Assembly (NCBI GenBank): GCA_014549065.1
Contig: JACDOX010000052.1
Location: 1,255,603 to 1,319,602, forward strand
Origin: Cardinalis cardinalis
Taxonomy: Eukaryota > Chordata > Aves > Passeriformes > Cardinalidae
Reading direction: 5' to 3'
DNA: 64,000 nt
Part shown: positions 49,741 to 61,500 of the stretch, piece after piece
Position numbering within the stretch: the first letter of the stretch is position 1
Layout of the letters: each line of letters starts with the position of its first letter
The notes under the pieces: model-generated
What the model saw: the letters and a program-made list of their open reading frames with translations, nothing else
Databases searched by the model: none
What the model was told of the DNA's origin: nothing
Program-made: the position numbers and the translations under genes

Positions 49741-50262
49741 TGCATTGAGCCTGGCTGAGCAGGGATTAATTTTCTCACAACAGCCCTCCCAGANCTGTGC
49801 TGTGCACTGGCAGCTGGAAAGGTGCTGCCAGCACAGCAGTGGTTTGGGTGCTGCTGGGCAGGGCTGGCACAGCAGCAGAGCTGTCTCTCAGCATTTCCGC
49901 CCCATCACAGGGCTGAGAGTGGGCAAGAGCCTGGGAGGGGACACAGCCAGGCCAGCTGACCAGAACTGACCAAAGGGATATTCCATACCATGTGATGTTA
50001 ACTCAGATATAAAAGCTAAGAGGAGGTGGAAATGGTGGGGAGGAGATCAGGCATTTATTATTTGCAATGCTTGCCTTCCGGACTAGCCACTATGTATGCC
50101 AACAGCTCTGCTTCTTGGGAAGTGGCTGAACATTGCTTGATGATGGGAAGTAGAGATTAAACTTTTTTTTCCTTTGCTTATTCATGCACAAACTTTTTCT
50201 CTTGTCTCAGTAAACTACCTTATCTCAGCCTGTGAGTTATTTTCCATTTTATATTCTTCCTC
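49741..50262 (+). mobile_element. Avian ERV solo LTR, plus strand, 3' end lost
   Basis: Same family as 43289-43879 but in the opposite orientation and with a much better core promoter. In order: U3 start ('CCTGGCTGAGCAGGGATTAA'), a GC-rich repeat-like section, 'GGGGACACAGCCAGGCCAGC', 'AAGGGATATTCCATACCATG', and an intact TATA box (TATAAAA, 50008-50014). Then come 'GAAGTGGCTGAACATTGC', ATTAAA (50156-50161) and AGTAAA (50209-50214). The last part of U5 is missing or replaced after about 50262. No internal ERV sequence is present. Confidence 0.88.
50008..50014 (+). promoter_or_regulatory. TATA box of LTR promoter
   Basis: TATAAAA lies in the expected place between the GATATTCCATACCATGTGATG block and the R region. 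Of the three LTRs of this family in the window, only this one keeps a consensus TATA box. Activity is not known. Confidence 0.6.
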
Positions 50263-50469
50263 CAGTCCAGCTTGGAAGAAGAGCAGTAGGCACCTGGGAT
50301 CAAGGAAAGGTCTATCCACTACAGAAGTCACTGATTCAAAACATTTAATTCCAGCTTGTTCATGTAACAGTCTTAACAGCCACCTTGGCTTCTCTTGTAT
50401 AAAAATTAGACTTATATGGTCTAGATTGGAGAATAACTAAATGGTGTTCAGAACAAGTTGGAAGATTTG

Positions 50470-50740
50470 CCACAAAATGTAGTGATTAAAACGTCACGGT
50501 CTATCTCGGGAGCAGTAGGAAGGCAAATACTCCAGGAGTCTATAGTGGGGCCTACGTATTTTTTAATGATCTGAAGGAGGTGATGAAGTGCTTGATTAAC
50601 AAGTTTACTGATAACTCCAAATAGAGTAAGGAGTCAATATGGTTGGGATAATGACTGTTGCCAGATGGACCTCGACAGGCTGGAGGAATGGGCNGCCAGG
50701 GACCTTATGAAATTGAATCAGAATAAACTCCTGTAGGGAT
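50470..50740 (+). mobile_element. CR1 LINE fragment, reverse transcriptase region
   Basis: About 50525-50640 translates to GVYSGAYVFFNDLKEVMK and then INKFTDNSK. This is a decayed copy of the CR1 block with ...FINDLEEVMKC... and the catalytic FADD (here FTDN). About 50670-50720 gives 'GGACCTCGACAGGCTGGAGG' and 'TTATGAAATTGAATCAGAAT', the next CR1 block (DLDRLEEWA, then LMKFN). It lacks both ends. It lies about 200 bases after the LTR at 49741-50262 and on the same strand. Confidence 0.85.
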
Positions 50741-51774
50741 AAATCTATGAAGTTCACAAGAAGACCAGGTAAAAATTATGCAAGAATTAGTTTTTGCATA
50801 TAGTAAGAAAACCCCCAAACTCCAATGTCACTGCAAAACACAGTCTGCATATAATAGAGTTTAGAAAAATTGAACGACAAAACAAGAGTTCATTATTTCC
50901 TTCAAGACTTCTTTCTGTCTAATAATCAAGATAGACTTCTGTAGAGGCATGAGACAGGTGGAAGTATATGAGAAAAGGCTATAAATAATTGACTGAACTA
51001 CCTTGTGGCGAGCAAAACCCAGCTTTTATCAATGAAGTCTCATGATAAGAAATCTCATCTATCCCAATATTCTTAAAAGGATTATGGCAGCAATAAGAAC
51101 AAAGTGAGTTCCTTAACATTTCACAAGGATTAATTTTTCATTATAAAAAAGAACTGAGTGGCTGATAGAAAATGGAACAGACTCTACACATTATCTTAGA
51201 GCTGTAGGAAAAAGCAAAGATAGCATCTTATATATTTAATTTCCTATTTGTATTAGTGTCTGGTTTTAAAATATGCATAAATGTGTAATAAAAGCAGATT
51301 AAAAACCAACAGATAAAAAAACCAACAGCCTGTGAAGAGATTTGTGAGCCATGCAACTAAATCCCAAGGGCATTTTCTTATGGATTTCTTAAGAAAAATA
51401 TTTATCTAGCATTGCCATCCATAATGTATTGAGGTCAACAAAAATTAGACCACAGATGGTTGGTGAATTTCTAAGAATAGCAAGCAATAGATATTCTGGC
51501 TTGAGGAAGCATTATTTATTTATTTTATCAAATCATGTTTCTAAGACCTGCTGATTTAGAAAGCTATACTGCTTATTCCTATATGAGCATGGATACAGAA
51601 ACAACCTGTTGTTAATGGAAAATGCAAACACTTATGTACTTCTAGTTCCTAAGTTCTTGTTTTAATCTTCAAATTTCTTTTTCATAGGAATTTTTATTGA
51701 AAAAAATTAATGAAAACTGAGGAATCAATCCAAACTTTTCTCCAGCTAAGCAGTGCAGGTAAAAAAAACAGTTT
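50741..51774. other. AT-rich DNA without recognised gene
   Basis: Nothing recognised. Confidence 0.5.
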
Positions 51775-52130
51775 ATGCATTNCCCTGCTCTTTCCAGGTT
51801 GCCTGGCCCTGCTTCCATTGCCTCTGCATTTCCTTCCTGGCATTTAGTTTGNCCAGCAGGTCTTGACNCAGTCATGCTGGTCTCTTGCCCTTCTTCTNTT
51901 ATTTTTTACATCTGGGGTTTTAGAGCTCTTGTTCCTATGAAACGTTTCCTTAAAGATTTGCTATCTCTGTTCTGCACCCTTATCCCTGAGGGCACTTTCC
52001 TATTAACAAATTATTTGAATAAATAAAAATTTGCTTTCTTAAAATTCTGGGTCCTGACTTTGTCCTTTTCCTGACCCATATCCCTCAGGATGCTTTCCAA
52101 CTAGTGCCAAGTTGGACTAGTCACTTATAA
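51775..52130 (-). mobile_element. CR1 LINE fragment, ORF2 linker region, minus strand
   Basis: On the minus strand, about 51895-51785 reads KKGKRPA, stop, L, QDLL, KLNARKEMQRQWKQGQATW, with N-containing codons in between. This is the CR1 segment between endonuclease and reverse transcriptase, the same region as 3968-4100 but a different subfamily wording. Upstream on the minus strand is the block ending in 'GTCCTGACTTTGTCC' (as read on the plus strand), which fits the part following the endonuclease. Several N bases and a stop break the frame. It is a short, dead fragment. Confidence 0.82.
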
Positions 52131-52658
52131 TATCTCTTAACATTAGTGACAAAGTCCAGTTTTCTGATTGCAGAGTGCAAGAAGACATTAAGGCAACAAT
52201 CTCAAATTTTGTAGAGGTATGATATAGCAAAGTCAAAAGGGTTATTCATTTGCTTAAAATTAAGGAAGTACTTAAATATTTTCATAACCTGAGATCTGTG
52301 AATCTCTCTAATGTCTATTAGTGTTGATTCCAGNGAAGACAGTGCAATCAACTTTATAACATCAGATGAAACTCANATGAGTTTTCCCCAGAAACAGCAA
52401 AACTGATAAATTCTTGAAGCTTCTCATGGTAATTTAGAGTCTAATTAGATGGAATCTCATGGATTACTTAAGACGGTTTGTACATGCAAATATTATTACA
52501 GCTTGAGTTTTGTATGTGTTAATGTAGGACATCAAACTTGTTAGTATTACCATGTGATAGAAGGAACAATGTTGATGTTACTAAAGATTTCTTTGCAATC
52601 TGAAAATTATGTTCTGCTCCTAGCTTTGATTTACCTTTGGCAAATCAAATCAAATCTT

Positions 52659-52680
52659 TTGTTGTTGTTGTTGTTGTTGT
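52659..52680 (+). repeat. (TTG)n microsatellite
   Basis: Seven copies of TTG without interruption. Confidence 0.9.
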
Positions 52681-54657
52681 AGGTTTTTTTCCTCCCAGTT
52701 ATTAATTTAGGAAGCACAAGAGAACTTTGGAGAACTATCTACACTAACATCTAACCTAAATTATAAGACATAGTTCTGTGACTTCTACAATATTTTTGTA
52801 AGTATGCTTCAGGAAAAGGTCAAAAAACCTGGAAGAGTTATACAAAAGTACTTAGACCAGTACTTTAAGATGCTGAAGAAATCATATTGAAACATGAGTG
52901 AAGATTTGCAACAGATACTCAGAATATCTTTCCAGTTTCCAACAACATGGTGTTCAGGGAATTAATATCTTTCTATTTATCAGTTCTGGAAATATAGACA
53001 CTTAGTATATATTCTCCCCATTTTTTCTCAAGAGGAATAGCAATGTATGATGAAGGAAAAGTACTAATAAACATAATTATTGCTATTATTTTTCTTTCAC
53101 CAACATACATACTGTCATTCTCTGCTATTCATTAAAAAAGAAATACTTCACCATTTGTTATAGTTTTGTGCTTTACCAGATAAAAATGTCTTCTTATGTT
53201 TATTAGGAGCTACACATAACATTGCTTGAATAATGCAAGCTTATATTATCTCATTCCTATATCATATAATGTAATTGTAAATGACATGTGTTTGACTTGT
53301 CCAGGAAATTTATATGATGACAATCCAGGACAAAACTTAAACCAGCCTGTGAGGATTTTAATGTAGGAAGGATTAGAATAATTTATACAACTGACTTATC
53401 TCAGACCACCAAAACATTTAAGATCTGAGACTATTAATCTTTATATAGATCTTGTACAAAGAAAAGACACAATGAAATCTACATCATACTCCTTGCAAGT
53501 CTTGTGCCATGGCAATTTCCAAAATCAAGGTTAACCTTTCATTTTGCCTTTATGTGATCAGGATTACATATTAAATGTCCCTGCATAATAAAGGAAAAAT
53601 CGATTCAAACTGTGTGGCTTAAAAGTGCTTCTCTTCCTTGAACAGTCTAATGTAACAACGTATTTTAAACATTTTGAACTACTTTCCACTAATATGCCAG
53701 ATGATAATGGTTATATATCAAACCCTGTAATTCCCTGAAACTACATAGATTTATGTCCACTAAATTAGCTGGTTGTAAAGTGTTTAGNGAAAACAATAAA
53801 CATTCATTCAGTCAGACATAATTCTATACTTATATAATTACTATGGCTTGAAGCCAGCATTGACTGGGATTCTGGAAGTTTAGTGTAGGCAAAGGCAGGC
53901 CCAATACACTCAGAGGTGTAATTGTGATTAAGATTTCTTTAAAGACTGTTCATGGTATGGGTCTCATCTTCTCGTACATCTGCAGATTCTTACTTATCCA
54001 AAAAACATGGCAAAATTTTTAGATGTCTGTCCCTATGGATGTGTCATGTTTTCTGGTTTGTTTACTGAATTGGAAAAATGTTGCCTTTCTGTTTTCTATT
54101 GCCTGTTGGAATGAACCAGAGACTCTTTTCCAACTTCATTCACAGTATCTTCCTTCCTGCCTTGAGTACCGTAGTTTCATATACTTCAGTAAGTTCCTGC
54201 TTTAGCATCTACTTTGGGAGAGAACAATTTCCTGAGAATGTGCAGCTGGGGACTTCAAGGTTTTCTATGCTCTTTTTTTCACACTCTCTACTACTTTGGT
54301 TTTTCTCCCTTTCATTATAATATAGGCAGGTGATAAACTTTTTTTTAACTCATGAAGAATTTATTTCCCTTGNTACTTCTGAAAACTGTGTCTTTACTGT
54401 GTTCCTTTTTTTCCTCAGGAAATTGACATATTTTTTCCCTGTAATAAGTCTGTAAAGTCTGAGATTTTTTTCTGCTTATCTTTTTATGTGTCTCTCTTTT
54501 CAGCACTAAGCATTCATTCTTTGAACACTTTAGCTAGTGCTCTAATGATCACTGAAAATTTAGAAAAGTGGTATTTATTTATTTTACTTATGCTGACACT
54601 CAGTTTTGTTTAACAGTTACTGCTGTCTCTACAAAAATCTTGCTTGAAATAATGATA

Positions 54658-54733
54658 TCAATGACACTCTTATTATCAAAGATTATTGAAAATATTCAAT
54701 GACACTCTTATTATCAAAGATTATTCAAAATAT
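54658..54733 (+). repeat. 38-base tandem duplication
   Basis: The unit starting TCAATGACACTCTTATTATC occurs at 54658-54695 and again directly at 54696-54733, with a single difference (G to C at unit position 31). Such high identity in fast-changing noncoding DNA suggests a recent duplication. Confidence 0.97.
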
Positions 54734-55000
54734 TCACACAATGATCCAATCATTGCAGTTTTTGTATCATTAATTTGGCAAACAGTAGGCTTTGCACTGA
54801 GTTGATCAACTGCTCTTTTTAACACTTTTGGGTTTGGAAACTGTGTGTGAAGAGAAAGCACTCCATTGTTACCTTGTAAATCTCTGATTCAGTCCTCATT
54901 TCAGACATATTTTTCAATTCATGTATTGACTGTAAAGATTTTTTTTTCATGTTACACAAGCATCAATATCAATCTTCTTTTGCTTATTGTGTAGAATGTG

Positions 55001-55559
55001 TGATTTCCCTGGGCTGAACCTGGCTAGCAGCCAATCATCCACACAACTCTTTGTTCACCCTCCTTTCCCATGGGATGAGAAGAAAGTAGAATGAAGGAGA
55101 GTAGATGTGGATCAAGATAAAGGAAGTTTAATAGGTGAATCAAAAGTTGTCTGCATAAGCGAAGCAAAATAAGGAATTTATTCACTGTTTTTCATTTCCA
55201 GATAGATGTTTTGTTGCTTTCTGGGAAGCAGGGTCTCACTGCACATAATGTTTCCTCAGGAAAACAAATGCCATAACCATGAACATCCCTCCTTCCTCTT
55301 TTTTTTTAGACAGTTTGGGTCAGGTGTCCCAGTTTTGTCACTTCCAAACTTCTTGTCCCCCGCCAGCACTCTTGTGGGTGCAGAGTGCAAAAAAGAGAAA
55401 ACCTTCACACTGTGCAAGAACTGTCAGTCATAGCCAAAACACTGGTGTGTTAGCAAAACACTGAAGTGTTTTATTCATAAATCTGAAGTACAGGACCATT
55501 CAGGCTGCTAAGAAGAAAGTTAATTCCATCCCACCATCCCATAAATTCCATCCAATACA
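55001..55559 (-). mobile_element. Avian ERV solo LTR, minus strand, degraded
   Basis: A third copy of the family seen at 43289-43879 and 49741-50262. Read on the plus strand (reverse complement of the LTR): 'CTGAACCTGGCTAGCAGCC' near the 3' end; 'AAAGGAAGTTTAATAGGTGA', which holds ATTAAA on the minus strand (55128-55133); 'AAGGAATTTATTCACTGTTT'; 'GCAGGGTCTCACTGCACATA'; 'GTGTCCCAGTTTTG'; and 'AAGAAAGTTAATTCCATCCC' near the 5' end. The TATA region is lost in a deletion of the central U3 part. Ends are approximate. No target-site duplication is visible. Confidence 0.8.
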
Positions 55560-58500
55560 GTGATACAAATGCAATATGCCCTTTTAGAAGAGATCAGTGT
55601 GTTTTCATCTAAAGCATCATTTTCCCTTTTGTGTGATTTGGCCTNATTTATTGCACAGTATCAATCAAAACCTGAATGGAGAATCAATCTCCTNATGGCA
55701 GAGGAGTCTCTGCCATAGTTATCCCTGCATCATTTAAATGCTAATGACAGCTTTTAATGAACATACTTCCATAATACTTAATATGCTCTACTATATGCAT
55801 ATATATTTAATATATAGAATATATTTTTAGATGTCATTTTTCTTAATTATATTATTATTTATTTAATATGACATGTAGTGTAGTATAAAATAATGTAGAA
55901 GGGAGCAGTGATAAACTAGTTTAAAAGTTTGAAACCTTATCTTGAAAACTAATTCAAGGCATCAAGAATTTGAAGGTGCAGGTTTAGTGATAAGTATCCT
56001 TAAAAATCATGCAATTAGCACAATATNCTTTCAACTTTGAACTCATATGTGAATTGAATCAAAACATATAGCTTTGCATGCATTTATATATGACATCAGT
56101 TTAATTTTCATATTTATCACTATGTTGAACTGTTTAGCAGACAGTCAGCTTCCCAGGAGGGTAACATGGATTCATGCTTTCTATTTATGTTCTCTNTTTT
56201 CTTAAGTGTGTATACACCTACTTCTCAACCAATGGGGAATACTCTACTACACAAAGTGTATTTGTCAGGAGAACATTGGCTTTTTTCTAGAAATCAGGCT
56301 TGTAATTAGATGTGCCAGGTAATTCTAAAAAGTGGCACTATTACATTTTTTGTAAAATGAGTCTTTATTTCAAGTGAAAATTACAGTGATTTCTCTTAGA
56401 ACAGAGCATGCTTGAATNATTTGTAAAACCAAACAAAAAAAGTCATTGAAAGCACACATTGTAAAGAACAATGGAAATTCAATAGTTCAATAGTTTTTTC
56501 TTATTTTTTCACTCAGACTCCAATTGTCTCTTTAATGTGGAAAACTACTACTATGAAGGGAAAGGATATTTATCCAAACAAAACTAAAATCATTGTGTGC
56601 ATCACAGTGAACACCCTTCACTGAATAAACTGGTCAGCATNTCTTCAGTCAGTTCTAATAGACTGTGACTTCCTTCAGTGTCCTGTTAAGTGGTTTTTGA
56701 ATCAAAGAAGGTATTTCCTTTATTGGAAGGCTTTCTTATCACAATTTGGCTTTTCATTCAGTCTGTGCTACTTTCAGAGTCTGTGTTAATGTGTTCAATC
56801 TTTTTGCAGGCTTTCTTCCTCCATCTTCCACCTGGGCTAATAGAATTCAGCCCACAAGTGTAAGCAGAGATGTGTTTGTAACCGCAGCTTGTCTTCTAGA
56901 TAAACACCTCACTAAAATATCCTCATGTTCTGTAAAATTAGTAGACACTCCATCCTACCTTCACACTGTGGACAGTCCAGTATCACAGTGCAATCCAATC
57001 TAAGTCTTGTGCTNTCCCACTGCTCAGAGGCTTTTGTTCACTATTTTCTTCATAGTTCTCCTTTAAACAGGAATTGCATCCTTCCAACCACCATCGAATT
57101 CTACATGGGGAATCTTTTATTCCACCTGCAATGTATGTGAAGTATATACATCTCCTTCNATTACTTTGTTTTTGCTGAAAATGATATCTTTATATTTTCT
57201 TATTCANTATGAAAAAGTAAGATTAATGGAACCTATACTATTACTGGTGTTATTACTGACATCACTAGATCAGTAATTTATTATTCCTCTAGTGAAACTG
57301 TATAAAATAACCTTTTTTTCCCCTCGAATTTTTCATTTCTTTTTCTTATTTTTATCTCACATCTTGATCCTACTACCTCCCTATGGTTACCAGGTTTTTG
57401 TTTGGAAATCCCACATTCTCTAAGTTGCACTTCTGTATTTTGATTTCTTTGCTTCTGTATTCTAGTTGCAGTTTCCACCTTTTTTTTTTTCCTAATAATC
57501 ACATTATTTTGTTTGGTTTGGGTTTTATATGCTGCCCTCATAGTTCTTGTTCAATGTGTTTGTGTACCCTGGGAACAGCCCTTGCATGTNAATTAACCAA
57601 TCCTTGATGAAAATACCTCTTTACAGATGGGTTGCAGCTCTACCTATTGTTCAAGCCACATGCATGCGAACTTGTATTCTGTAGTTTAAATGAGAGACTT
57701 CAAACAAATTTCAGCTCCATTTAGTCCTGCTTCCTCTGTATTTGCCTGCTGTGGCTATGATGGTCTGCTGAAGAAAGTTTTGGTTTTCCCCAGTTTCCTA
57801 TGCCATTAGGGTAAGTGAATATCTGCACTCTTTACTNCCACAAAATCTGCAAAAATAGCATAACCCTCTTCAGTGATTCAAACATCAAAAATATGCCTGT
57901 TATGTTCTGTGGGAAAGCCAAGTTACTACTGAACTTTCATCCCTTTTGTAGCTATCCATGTTTTCATTTAAGTTAGCAGAATATTAGTTTTAAAGTTATT
58001 AAAATGTGCTTGATCTGTCCAAACAGTCCTCAAATAAGAGAGGGACTCTGACCAGACCACTCAAGTCCTGCTCTCCCATACTTGCTTTTAGGTTTTAGGA
58101 TCAGTGTCCCTCCCCTGGGTTTTCTGATTTTATACACTCTTCCTACTTGGAAACTGCAATCACCTGTTCAGCCCAGATGTCACTTGAGGTTCAGTACTTT
58201 TTCCTTTAACTTAGAGTGATGTATTTTCCTCCCACGTCTTACCTGCCTTTATCAGGAAGTGTTCTGAATGCAGAAGATCTCATCTCTTCACCTAGTGATA
58301 TTATTACCTGTAGCTGTCAGGAGCAGAAACTGAAAGAAATACTGTCCTCTATCCTGAAAAAATCCTTAGTGAAGATGAATTCTCCAGGGACACAGCTGAA
58401 ATTGTAAAAAGAGCTTTTTAAGAAGACAAGTTTGAAATTCCTGTAGCTTCAAGATTAATAAGAAATTATTGTCTGCAGTGAAAGGAAAAAGAAGTCAATC

Positions 58501-61500
58501 TCTGCCAATAATTTTCCCTTTTGCTGTTGATCTAAGAATAAGGCCTTCCCTTTCTTTGACCTCTTAGTAACGGTCTTTGCAGATCCCAGATCAAAGATTA
58601 TCAAAATACTAATGCATTTTAATTCTGTTTCCTTTTTCACAGAGAGGGGAAAGAAATAAAACTATGTNAAAATTCAAGCAAACAGGGATCGAAAGTCTTT
58701 CTGGAAAGTTATGGCAACATCATGTCTAACAAACCCCTTAAATACCTATATTTAAGTGTCTATATATTTAGAGGCATAGGACAGAGAAGCTTTAGGTCAA
58801 CACAAAATTGACTTCTGCAATGATATACTTTGTTATGTGAGATATTAAAATTAGTTATTAAATGGAGACCACCTGAGAGTGGTATAAGAACATTCTAAAT
58901 GTTGCTCTTCAAAAATTACTTGCACTGACGGTCTAAAAAGTCTAGTCTAAAAATTAGAGTAATAAAAAACTTATTTTAGTTCTTTGCCTACTAAGTGGAA
59001 GCCCAACTAATAATACCATAAGATCATGCTAATCAACATNTGGATTTTGAGTTGAACTCAAAATACAAGTAACTCTCATTAAGTTACACAAAGTAAGTTC
59101 ATTAGTTTTGTGAGCTGTAAGTGCTCTGGGTTACTTGTTTGCTTAATCATTCACTGAAGAACGTGCCTACATTCTGCTTCTTGAACATAAAAAAGTTTCA
59201 GCAGTGTGAACAGGATAGGTGGATGTGCAAAATTATTTTAGTTAGCACTGATGAATGTCAGATGACTACCCCAACATACAACATCTGCGGGAAGGTAATT
59301 GGGAAGGAGCTACCCANCTTCAACAGAGCCAATGCTGCCCTACAGTGACTTGGGGAAGCAGAACANTCATAGTTTCTCTATTTATTTCTCTATGTCCTGT
59401 ATGGAAGAGACAATATCCAGTCTTAAGAGCTTTCCTTACCTTAATATTGCCCCAAAAAGCTACACTTGTTTCCATTTTGACTAGGGAGATACACAAACAA
59501 AAATGTGAAGCAGGGTAGCTTGATGTATGACAAAAAAAGCCAGAAATTTATATATATTAGCAGTTTTATAATGTTTCATATTTCNTTATGACTTTGGTCT
59601 TCCTATGCAGGTAACACATAATATTTGGAAATAAAATTTCTATAGATGATAAACTCCTCTCATGATACTTTGTCATACCATTAAAAAGGACCAATACAAC
59701 AGGCTTATGATATTCTAAAAATCTGCTGAATATAGACCTGGGCTTGTTTGCTTATTTTTCTATTATGTGGCTTAACTTAGTTAAATTGTCTTGTCTCTGT
59801 TTTTACCTTTATGAAGAAATATTTAGTGAATAAAAATAAAAGAAACTCAAAAACTCATCAAGACTTGAAAATTTTAGATGTGGATCACAACTATGGAAAA
59901 ACTAAATCATTAAAATAGATTTTTTGAAACTATGAGGATTGAAGAGTTTTTAAAAATATATTTTTTATTGAATCTAAATTTCTCACAGAGNTATTGCAAT
60001 AATTCTTACAAGCAAATAATGTAGTTAAGCTAACTCCTATTAAAAAAATTACCTACATTTTAAAATCAATTAAAAGTCTGAGAACTGATGTGTGCATTAG
60101 CTTTTAATGTCAAACAATACATCAAAGAAAACATAAAATAGCAAGCAAGAAAACTGACTCTTTNGTGTTGAAGACAAGACCCTTTTATAAACAAATTAAT
60201 GACAGAGATAGTGTTTTTCACTCACTATGCACTGAGACATAATGAATTTAAGGCCTCAAACTGAAATATATTTTCCTCCACAAAGCAAAGTCATTTAAAG
60301 AACCATTGATTTGTTACACTTTATGATGACTTTCTTCAGAGCCAACTTATCTTACTTTTCAGATAATAAATAATGCACAAAGGAAATAAAACAATGCATG
60401 CACGCATAAAAAAACCTCACACATTCATATGGGTATTTTTTCAATGGAGTAATGTCCTTACTGACTCATTACCTAAGGTCACTTAGGTAATGCACAAGAT
60501 TTATGAAATCAGAAATATTTAAAATCTTACTTTTATTTACTAGTGTAATATATTTATTCAGGATAAATTGTTTCTTAATTTTAAAAATTCCTCAGTATTT
60601 CATGTATGTGTGTATTTTTTGTTATAATATGTTTGTCCNTCCCAAGTGCAAAAATTTAATGAGTGGATTTTAAACCATGTATCATTAATATAAATTAATT
60701 TGCTCAGGTTTGAAATATTGTCCTATATCAAGTGATANAGTCTTTAACCGGGCTTTCTATAATTATACATAATTTTAGTATACAATTAGAATTGATAAAT
60801 ATTATGAAAGAGTCAGTTATCTGACTGTAACCTTAAAAACAATTTTTCATTCTAAATGAGTCATTAAGGATTGCTAGCTCATCAATGAAGAATAAGAATC
60901 CTCCCACAAGGAGGGGAAAAATTCTAGAGTAAAGAATGTCACAATTCTAAAATGGATGTTGACAAATCTGTCTCTGGAGAAAACTTTCCTTCTCTGTTGA
61001 ATACATAGAGAAATCTGAACAACAAATTCAGATTAGAGTCCTAGGATAAGCTTTCAACTGGATGAAATTATTTTACTAAAACAGAGCCAGATGCTATTTT
61101 CTTTTTTACTTGTCTCCCCTGTTATGTCATAGTGCAGTTCATGCTGCAAGATATGTATGTAGGGCTTGGAAACAGGGCAGACTGATTGAAAGAAGAACCG
61201 TAGTAAACAGACCTGCCATAAAGCCTCCAGCCTGGGAGCACTGGTGAAATTGCCCAAGGTCTCTCAAAATTTCCACAAGTTCTCTTTGTGTTAAATGTNG
61301 TTGCAGCCATACCTCAGCATGCAGACACTCTTTGTTTCTCTGGAATTTAAATCTAATGAAAACATGAGTAAATACACAAATATTCCTATAATTCATATAT
61401 ATGCATGTGTGTGTACACATAAACTCACTTGTTTAATTTGCTTTAGGAACAGTCTGTTCACTTTCACTTCTAGAATAAAGATGGGATATAAAAAACTAAT

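Larger units (their letters stand above)
52131..55000. other. AT-rich DNA with small tandem repeats
   Basis: No exon or interspersed repeat recognised. A (TTG)n tract lies at 52659-52680 and a 38-base tandem duplication at 54658-54733; both are listed separately. Confidence 0.5.

Noticed and set aside
60467..60492. Perfect 10-base inverted repeat with a 6-base loop
   Set aside because: In 64 kb of AT-rich DNA one or more such short hairpins are expected by chance; others occur at 8467-8492 and 55695-55716.
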